From Chryseobacterium gleum (GTDB lineage Bacteria; Bacteroidota; Bacteroidia; Flavobacteriales_D; Crocinitomicaceae), in assembly GCA_943326825.2 (NCBI GenBank), contig CALPUT020000137.1:1-6776 (forward strand): a stretch of DNA of 6,776 nt, in the 5' to 3' direction. Under the pieces are notes generated by a model that saw only the letters and a list, made by a program, of their open reading frames with translations, did not search any database and had not been told where the DNA came from. Below, piece by piece: positions 1 to 5,087 of this stretch. Position 1 is the first letter of the stretch. Every line of letters begins with the position of its first letter. A program made the translations under genes and the position numbers.

Positions 1-138
1 TATTATAGATTTTCAGAATCATTATTAGCATATAATAATCATTCGGTAAATGGGAGTTATGTTTCTTTAGATTTAAAATTCTTTCTACCAAATGTGAAAA
101 ATAAAGGAACACAATTTACAAAAGGACCAATAGAATAA
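1..138 (+). CDS. 3' end of an unidentified protein, cut by the window edge
   Basis: Frame 1 is open from the first base to a TAA at 136-138, giving the last 45 residues of a protein. The visible tail begins YYRFSESLLAYNNHSVNG and ends TKGPIE. It contains an alternating stretch (SYVSLDLKFF) that could be a beta strand. I do not recognise the family, and there is too little to call a domain. The stop is separated from the next start codon by a single base, so the gene is probably co-transcribed, and perhaps translationally coupled, with the Cupin_5 gene that follows. The coding call rests on the open frame, plausible residue composition and the tight junction. The fragment does not end in a recognisable T9SS sorting domain. 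Confidence 0.6.
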   Translation, partial: YYRFSESLLAYNNHSVNGSYVSLDLKFFLPNVKNKGTQFTKGPIE

Positions 139-139
139 T

Positions 140-613
140 ATGAAAGCAAGAGTTAAAGAATTGATTGAAAATTTAAAACTTCAGCCGCATCCTGAAGGAG
201 GATTTTATTCTGAAACATATAGATCTGACATTCAAATTTCAGATTTAAATCGTCAATTAATGACATCAATTTATTTTCTTTTAACATCTGATAATGTTTC
301 TAAATTTCATCGGATTAAAAGTGATGAAATTTGGTTTTTTCATGAAGGAAGTTCATTAATCGTTCATACATTATCTGAAGAAGGTCATAAAGAAAACCGA
401 GTTGGTCTAAATTTATTACAGGGGGAAACTCCTCAGTTTTTAGTTGAAAAAGAAACTATTTTCGGTTCTACAGTAGCAGACGAAGATAGTTATTCTCTTG
501 TTTCTTGTATTGTAGCTCCTGGATTCGATTTTGAAGATTTTGAATTGTTTACAAAAGAACAATTAGAAGTTTTGTTTCCTGAAAACAAGAAGATTATTTC
601 GAGGTTAACCTAA
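140..613 (+). CDS. Cupin_5 (DUF985) domain protein
   Basis: This 157-residue protein matches the Cupin_5/DUF985 family over its whole length. Residues 17-21 are HPEGG, followed by FYSETYRS. Residues 42-49 (TSIYFLLT) and 57-69 (HRIKSDEIWFFHE) form the cupin core, with His57, Glu63 and His68 as plausible metal or ligand contacts. Residues 126-136 (APGFDFEDFEL) are the characteristic C-terminal block. There is no signal peptide, so it should be cytoplasmic. Members are small beta-barrel proteins; some structures are known, but no general enzymatic role is established and I assign none. The ATG at 140 lies one base after the preceding stop and gives the expected family length and N-terminus. The 66-base gap to the next gene shows no convincing terminator, so read-through into the metal-linked genes is possible but not shown. 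Confidence 0.9.
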   Translation: MKARVKELIENLKLQPHPEGGFYSETYRSDIQISDLNRQLMTSIYFLLTSDNVSKFHRIKSDEIWFFHEGSSLIVHTLSEEGHKENRVGLNLLQGETPQFLVEKETIFGSTVADEDSYSLVSCIVAPGFDFEDFELFTKEQLEVLFPENKKIISRLT

Positions 614-655
614 ATTAAGATTTCAAGATTTCATTTACTTTTTATCGGTTTTTAA

Positions 656-679
656 CGTTTAATTTTTTATATTTAAACG
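656..679 (+). repeat. Short inverted repeat abutting the HYC_CC_PP-like start codon
   Basis: CGTTTAA (656-662) and TTAAACG (673-679) are perfect inverted copies separated by 10 bases, and the second arm touches the ATG at 680. It may be an operator or a weak RNA hairpin at the translation start. The arms are short and AT-rich, so chance is a real alternative. Confidence 0.3.
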
Positions 680-1063
680 ATGAATAAACGGATACTATAT
701 TTCTTTATTTGTACTTATATTTTGATGAGTATTCAACTGTCTACAGAAATACATTTCTGTAAAGGTAATTTCATTTCTGTTTCGTTTAATTCTCCTCAAA
801 AGAGTTGTTGTAAATCAAAAAAGAATTCAAAAAAATGCTGTAAAAAATACAATTTAGCATTAAAAAGATCAAGTCAAGAAGAAAAAATAAATTCTATTTC
901 AATTCTTTCTCAATGTTTACAATATAAGCATCCAACCATAATGTCATTTGATAAGCAAACAGTTGTATATAAAGAGAGCGTTGATTTTGGTTTTAATTAC
1001 AAGGCACCAACTCCAACTATTTATTCAAAACTATTTATTTCAAATTGCGTTTATTTAATTTAG
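680..1063 (+). CDS. HYC_CC_PP-like small cysteine-rich envelope protein
   Basis: This 127-residue protein starts with a hydrophobic segment (about residues 4-20) that could be a signal peptide or membrane anchor. It has eight cysteines. HFC at 25-27 sits just after the hydrophobic segment, two CC pairs lie at 43-44 and 53-54 in a lysine-rich loop, and a proline-rich APTPTIYSK block at 109-117 leads to the C-terminus. This order matches the Bacteroidota HYC_CC_PP family, which is named for a His-Tyr-Cys motif, paired cysteines and a PP motif. Here the first motif reads HFC and the last reads PTP, so this is a divergent member. The family is often found near heavy-metal or copper genes, which fits the multicopper oxidase two genes downstream. 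A role in binding or sensing soft metal ions in the envelope is inference. The start is the first in-frame ATG giving the hydrophobic N-terminus. A weak inverted repeat at 656-679 abuts it. Confidence 0.75.
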   Translation: MNKRILYFFICTYILMSIQLSTEIHFCKGNFISVSFNSPQKSCCKSKKNSKKCCKKYNLALKRSSQEEKINSISILSQCLQYKHPTIMSFDKQTVVYKESVDFGFNYKAPTPTIYSKLFISNCVYLI

Positions 1064-1143
1064 AATAATTTTTTATTAAAAAGATTTAATCATCAAACAA
1101 TAAAATCATCATTTATTCAATTACAATAATTATTAAAATTCAA

Positions 1144-1932
1144 ATGAAAAATATAATAAAATTTTCGATCTTAATATTAATATTCTTATTATGTTTCAAC
1201 AGCAAAGCCCAAACAACCGCGATGGACTTCCAAGGTGTTGATTGCAACAATAATCATGTTCATTTATTTTCTGATTTAGATGCAGGGAAAGCTGTAATGA
1301 TCATTTATTATATGGCAAACTGTGGTTCTTGTCCTCCAGTTGCTCAAAAAATGGAAGCAATGGCTGAGAATATTAATTTATCTCACCCGGGATTAGTGAA
1401 AGCTTATGCGTTTCCATACAATAATACTACAACATGTTCAACATCTGCTTCGTGGGTAACATCTAATAATTTACCTCTTTTTGCTCCAATGGATAGTGGA
1501 CTAGTTCAAGTTGCTTATTATGGCGGTTTTGGGATGCCAACTGCAGTGTTGCTAGGTGGTGAAAATCATGAAGTATTATTTAATACACAGAATTTTGTTA
1601 CTTCAGATACTACAACAATGCATAATCTCATTTTAGGAATGTTGAATGCTAAAACAGAAGAATTAAAAACAGATTTAAACGTTAATATTTATCCAAATCC
1701 TGCATCAAGTTTAATTTATTTAGAATTTGAATTGTTAAATAACGCAGAAACGCAAGTTGAAATAGTTGATCTTTCAGGTAAACAAATATTAATTTTGGAT
1801 AAAGAAAATTTTGAAGCAGGAAAAAACAAGAAGTCGATAAATATATCTAGTATTTCTTCTGGAAGTTATATTGTTAACTTAAAATTAGATGGCAAATTGT
1901 CTAAATCTGAAAAACTTAATATCATTCATTAA
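1144..1932 (+). CDS. Secreted thioredoxin-fold protein with T9SS type A sorting domain
   Basis: The 262-residue protein begins with a Sec signal peptide (hydrophobic residues 4-18, likely cleavage after Ala22 in SKA-Q). Its Cys17 is not in a good lipobox, so a lipoprotein is unlikely. Residues 25-170 look like a thioredoxin fold: strand VMIIYYM, then active-site CGSC at 60-63 followed by PP, and GMPTAV at 130-135 carrying the cis-proline (Pro132) that normally packs against a CxxC. Two further cysteines (34, 98) and several methionines (52, 57, 70, 73) surround the site. Residues 180-262 form a T9SS sorting domain opening with YPNP (183-186), with a LSGKQI strand and a SGSYIVNL strand. It should cross the outer membrane and be secreted or surface-attached. 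The multicopper oxidase 49 bases downstream carries the same kind of tail, suggesting joint work on copper or disulfides. Whether it is a reductase, an oxidase or a copper chaperone cannot be told from sequence. The ATG at 1144 yields the signal peptide. Confidence 0.85.
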   Translation: MKNIIKFSILILIFLLCFNSKAQTTAMDFQGVDCNNNHVHLFSDLDAGKAVMIIYYMANCGSCPPVAQKMEAMAENINLSHPGLVKAYAFPYNNTTTCSTSASWVTSNNLPLFAPMDSGLVQVAYYGGFGMPTAVLLGGENHEVLFNTQNFVTSDTTTMHNLILGMLNAKTEELKTDLNVNIYPNPASSLIYLEFELLNNAETQVEIVDLSGKQILILDKENFEAGKNKKSINISSISSGSYIVNLKLDGKLSKSEKLNIIH

Positions 1933-1942
1933 TATTTTTTTA

Positions 1943-1976
1943 GTTAGTGCATTAATTTAATGTACCAACGTTTTTT
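1943..1976 (+). terminator. Hairpin plus T-run in front of the oxidase gene (possible attenuator)
   Basis: The 49-base gap between the thioredoxin-fold gene and the oxidase gene holds an imperfect inverted repeat. GTTAGTGCATTAA (1943-1955) pairs with TTAATGTACCAAC (1957-1969): 11 of 13 positions are Watson-Crick, one is a G-U wobble and one a mismatch. The innermost pairs would open to form the loop. A run of six T follows at 1971-1976, as in an intrinsic terminator on the plus strand. The oxidase ATG is only 5 bases beyond the run. It could be a partial terminator lowering oxidase transcription, a structure masking the initiation region, or a palindromic operator. The stem is AT-rich, so terminator efficiency is doubtful. 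Confidence 0.45.
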
Positions 1977-1981
1977 GAATT

Positions 1982-3706
1982 ATGAATTTATCTAAACAAA
2001 TATTTGTACTTGTTTTATTCTTTCAAGTGTTTAACTCAATTGCACAAAACCAATTAGTCATTCCTCCTATTTTGTCAGGTAAGACATTTAATTTGTCTAT
2101 CCAGACTGGAAATGTGTCTTTTTTTAACGGAACAAATACACCGACTTACGGTGTGAATGGAGCTATTTTAGGTCCAACTTTAATTGTTAATAAAAATGAT
2201 GACATTACCTTAAACGTAACTAATAACTTGCCTGTTAATACTACTATGCATTGGCATGGATTGCATTTGCCAGCTATGATGGATGGAGGCCCTCATCAAA
2301 TAATTACTCCAACTAATACATGGAGTCCTTCTTTTAAAATATTAAACAATGCTGGGACTTATTGGTATCATCCTCATGGTTTAGGGAAAACAGATTTACA
2401 TGTTTCAAAAGGGATTGCAGGTTTTATTATTGTTCACGAGCCTTTTGAATCAAGTTTAGGAGTTCCGCTAACGTATGGTGTGGATGATTTTCCTCTGGTA
2501 GTTCAAACGAAAGCATTTGATGTCTTAACACAAATTGCAATATCTACTGAAATGGATACGGCAATATTTGTAAACGGAACATACAGACCAAATTTGAATG
2601 TTCCTGCTCAAGTGGTGCGTTTGAGATTGTTAAACGGAAGTAGTATGCGTTCTTATTATTTTGGTTTCTCTAATGGGATGGATTTTCATCAAATAACAAC
2701 TGATGGTGGTTATAAAGATATTCCTGCTCAAATGAATAGGATTTTATTATCACCAGGAGAGAGAGCTGATCTTTTAATTAATTTATCTCCCTTAAATGGT
2801 CAATCATTTGATTTGAATAGTTTTGCTTCTGAAATGTCTAATGGAATATTTGGTGCAGCTATGGTTGGAGTTGCACCGGATACAATTATGGGTTACTCCG
2901 AAAATCATTTGAATGGTTCAGATTTTCCAATATTGCATTTTAATGTGGTAAATCAATCATCTAATCCTATTACTTCAATTCCAACTTCATTAGTTCCATT
3001 TACGCAATATTCTACCCAGAATATTAACGAAAATAGAGTTTTTGAATTTGATACAATTACAACTTTAGCAGGTATGATGCCTAATTTAGCGGAAGGTCAG
3101 TTTGGTATAAACAGAAAAGTAATGGACATGGATTCAATAAATGTTAGAATACCATTAAATTCAAAAGAAATCTGGACATTAATTAATAAAACACATATAG
3201 CCCATCCATTTCACGTTCATGATGTTCAGTTTAATATCATCGAAAAGAATGGGACAATCCCCGAAATTTTTGAAACAGGATGGAAAGATGTTGTTTTAGT
3301 AATGCCACATGACAGTGTGAAATTCATTACGAAATTTACTGATTTTGCAGATGAAATGACACCATATATGTATCATTGTCACATTTTACATCATGAAGAT
3401 GATGGGATGATGGGAACTTTTATAGTTTATGATTCAACAAGTTCTTTAAATCAAATAAAAAACAATCTTTTTTCAATCTACCCTAATCCGACACTTGACG
3501 AATGGTTGATTCAATCAGTTGATGAAAATGATTTTGCATTGATTGAGATGACTTCAATAAGTGGTCAAAAAGTTAATGTCAATTTTGAGAAAACAATTTC
3601 CAATAATGAGATAAGAATTGATGCACGAAAATTAGAAAGGGGTTATTATTTCTTAAAAGTGAAATGTGAAAATTCTATTCAAATTTTGAAATTACAAAAA
3701 GTATAA
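1982..3706 (+). CDS. Secreted multicopper oxidase (CueO/CotA-like) with T9SS sorting domain
   Basis: This 574-residue protein has a signal peptide (hydrophobic residues 7-20, likely cut after Ala21 in SIA-Q) and three cupredoxin domains over about residues 25-485. All four copper motifs are present: HWH at 90-92, HPH at 130-132, HPFHVH at 408-413 and HCHILHHEDDGMM at 465-477. By alignment with CueO these supply the type 2/type 3 histidines, the type 1 ligands His408, Cys466 and His471, and a probable axial Met476. Nothing essential is missing, so an active oxidase is expected; typical substrates are Cu(I), phenolics or Mn(II). The long Met-rich insert of E. coli CueO is not evident. Residues 496-574 form a T9SS domain opening with IYPNP (499-503), so the enzyme should be exported across the outer membrane rather than kept periplasmic. 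It is the last gene of the plus-strand group and is followed by a strong terminator. Extracellular Cu(I) oxidation for copper tolerance is inferred from the family and the neighbours. Confidence 0.95.
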   Translation: MNLSKQIFVLVLFFQVFNSIAQNQLVIPPILSGKTFNLSIQTGNVSFFNGTNTPTYGVNGAILGPTLIVNKNDDITLNVTNNLPVNTTMHWHGLHLPAMMDGGPHQIITPTNTWSPSFKILNNAGTYWYHPHGLGKTDLHVSKGIAGFIIVHEPFESSLGVPLTYGVDDFPLVVQTKAFDVLTQIAISTEMDTAIFVNGTYRPNLNVPAQVVRLRLLNGSSMRSYYFGFSNGMDFHQITTDGGYKDIPAQMNRILLSPGERADLLINLSPLNGQSFDLNSFASEMSNGIFGAAMVGVAPDTIMGYSENHLNGSDFPILHFNVVNQSSNPITSIPTSLVPFTQYSTQNINENRVFEFDTITTLAGMMPNLAEGQFGINRKVMDMDSINVRIPLNSKEIWTLINKTHIAHPFHVHDVQFNIIEKNGTIPEIFETGWKDVVLVMPHDSVKFITKFTDFADEMTPYMYHCHILHHEDDGMMGTFIVYDSTSSLNQIKNNLFSIYPNPTLDEWLIQSVDENDFALIEMTSISGQKVNVNFEKTISNNEIRIDARKLERGYYFLKVKCENSIQILKLQKV

Positions 3707-3713
3707 AGCAGAA

Positions 3714-3740
3714 AAAAGGTCAGTTTAGCACTGACCTTTT
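3714..3740. terminator. Bidirectional intrinsic terminator between convergent genes
   Basis: AAAAGGTCAGT (3714-3724) and ACTGACCTTTT (3730-3740) form a perfect 11-bp stem around a 5-base loop (TTAGC). On the plus strand the stem runs into TTTTATATATATTT. On the minus strand it ends in a run of six T (complement of 3712-3717). It begins 8 bases after the oxidase stop and ends 9 bases before the stop of the convergent DUF1569 gene, so it should serve both transcripts. Confidence 0.9.
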
Positions 3741-3748
3741 ATATATAT

Positions 3749-4198
3749 TTAATTTATTCCAAACTGTTCAAAGTGATGAGTAAAATGTTTTGCATGTAAT
3801 TTTAACCATTGGTCATAGTTTAAATGACCATAAAAAGCATGTAAAACAGTTTTTTCAGGGTTTTCTTCAAAGTATTCTTCAAAATTCAACCATTCTTCAA
3901 CTAGTTCATCAATTGCTAATTCTAGCTCTTCATTTTTTAAAGGTGCATTTTTTGGAGCAAAAGCAACTTCGATATTTTTAGCCATTGGCTTTTCTGAATC
4001 TAAAAATTGTTGCATTTTCTCGATTCGATCTTCTGGTATTTCTAATGTCAATTCTATTTTACCATTAGAGACATTTACCATTTCTGTTAAATGTTCCACC
4101 ATACGTTGAGCACTCATAGCACCCCATAATGGTTTTGAGTTGCTATCTAATTTTGAAAGCTTCTCTAAAATTGATTCAATATTTGGCTCTATAAACAT
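3749..4198 (-). CDS. DUF1569 / DinB-like four-helix protein
   Basis: This 149-residue, mostly helical, acidic protein has no signal peptide and is probably cytoplasmic. WGAMSAQRMVEHLTEM (25-40) and the C-terminal LNYDQWLKLHAKHFTHHFEQFG segment (126-147) match what I know of DUF1569 proteins in the DinB/YfiT-like superfamily. His36 together with His138 and His142 (an HxxxH pair) could form the metal-binding triad seen in that superfamily; additional histidines lie at 120, 125, 135 and 141. Members include metal-dependent thiol transferases, but many have no assigned reaction, so I give none. The gene starts 10 bases after the lipid kinase stop in the same direction, so it is probably the last gene of that operon, with the bidirectional terminator just beyond its stop. 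The ATG at 4196-4198 is the natural start; there is no clear Shine-Dalgarno sequence. Confidence 0.75.
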   Translation of the reverse strand: MFIEPNIESILEKLSKLDSNSKPLWGAMSAQRMVEHLTEMVNVSNGKIELTLEIPEDRIEKMQQFLDSEKPMAKNIEVAFAPKNAPLKNEELELAIDELVEEWLNFEEYFEENPEKTVLHAFYGHLNYDQWLKLHAKHFTHHFEQFGIN

Positions 4199-4208
4199 AT
4201 TAATTATT

Positions 4209-5081
4209 TTATCCGACTAAGATATTTAAACTTTTTGGAACAACTTGAATATTTAATTCATCTCTTACATCAAAAGGTTCACCATCGTAGTGAGCAATTT
4301 TATCCGTCAATTTTATTCTTGCTTTTTCAAAAGATATAATTTCAGAAAACCGAGATTTATCAGCTGTTCTTTTAAAGAAACGATATGCGATTGAAGGAGC
4401 TGCCCAAATTGAAAATGGTTTTAAAATACACAATTCTATTTTACCATCAGTAACATCTGAATTAGGAGAAACTACAAAACCATTTCCAAACTCAGAAGCA
4501 TTTGCTATCGTACATAAAACAACAGATTCATTGCGAATTACTCCATTCATATTAATAGATATTTTTTTTGGAGAATAATTAAAGTATTCTTTCATTACAA
4601 GCTTAATGTAACTAAAAAAGCCTCTGGTGTGGTATTCACTGAATTTTTTCGCAATTAATGCATCAAATCCGTAACCACCAACTCCTAAAAAAGGCTTGTC
4701 ATTTACAATAACAGTATCCATTTTTATAGAATTGTTGTCATTGATACATTTAATTGCTTTTATGATATCAAGTGAAATATTCAAATGACGAGCTAATCCA
4801 TTACCTGAACCAACCGGAAGGATTGCTAACTTAGTAGGTGTGCCAATAAGAGCTGTTCCTACCTCGTGAACTGATCCATCTCCTCCAACAGCACAAACAA
4901 TATCAATCCCTTCTAATGAAGATCTATAAGCTAAGCTTTTGGCATGTTTTCTGTATTCTGTAAAAGAGATATCGTATTCGAATTTTGAATGATCCAAATA
5001 CTGTTCTATTAACGTTGGAATATCCGTTTTTCTTTTAACACCAGAAATTGGATTTATTATAAAGCGTATTTTTTGTTTCAT
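4209..5081 (-). CDS. Diacylglycerol kinase-family lipid kinase (DAGK_cat; YegS/DgkB-like)
   Basis: This 290-residue protein is the usual size for bacterial soluble lipid kinases. In order it shows FIINPISG (7-14), the nucleotide-binding GGDGS (66-70) followed by VHEVG, and LPVGSGNGLAR (88-98). Then come GVGGYGFDA (133-141), DVTDGKIELCIL (209-220) and YDGEP (265-269), whose glutamate corresponds to the catalytic acid region of the family. It lacks a signal peptide and should work at the cytoplasmic face of the inner membrane. The reaction would be ATP-dependent phosphorylation of diacylglycerol or a related lipid; sphingoid or other lipid substrates cannot be excluded. It starts 6 bases after the stop of the LTA-synthase-like gene. 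In Gram-positive bacteria DgkB recycles the diacylglycerol left by LtaS, so the pairing suggests the same coupling here. No frameshift or missing motif is seen. Confidence 0.92.
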   Translation of the reverse strand: MKQKIRFIINPISGVKRKTDIPTLIEQYLDHSKFEYDISFTEYRKHAKSLAYRSSLEGIDIVCAVGGDGSVHEVGTALIGTPTKLAILPVGSGNGLARHLNISLDIIKAIKCINDNNSIKMDTVIVNDKPFLGVGGYGFDALIAKKFSEYHTRGFFSYIKLVMKEYFNYSPKKISINMNGVIRNESVVLCTIANASEFGNGFVVSPNSDVTDGKIELCILKPFSIWAAPSIAYRFFKRTADKSRFSEIISFEKARIKLTDKIAHYDGEPFDVRDELNIQVVPKSLNILVG

Positions 5082-5087
5082 TGTTCA

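Noticed and set aside
617..632. Tandem 8-base repeat AAGATTTC x2 after the Cupin_5 gene
   Set aside because: It has only two short copies in AT-rich sequence and no link to any element; it is best treated as chance or slippage.
1045..1073. Bacteroidota-like promoter (TTG, 18 bases, TAATTTTT) before the thioredoxin-fold gene
   Set aside because: The -7 element lacks the final G of TAnnTTTG and such matches are common by chance in DNA this AT-rich. The TTG also lies inside the preceding coding region.
1144..1212. Lipoprotein signal peptide for the thioredoxin-fold protein (Cys17)
   Set aside because: The residues before Cys17 (FLL) do not fit a lipobox, while SKA-Q a few residues later is a good signal peptidase I site and the T9SS tail argues for secretion.
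3790..3981. Plus-strand open frame of 63 codons
   Set aside because: It lies entirely antisense within the well-supported DUF1569 gene and its translation has no recognisable features.
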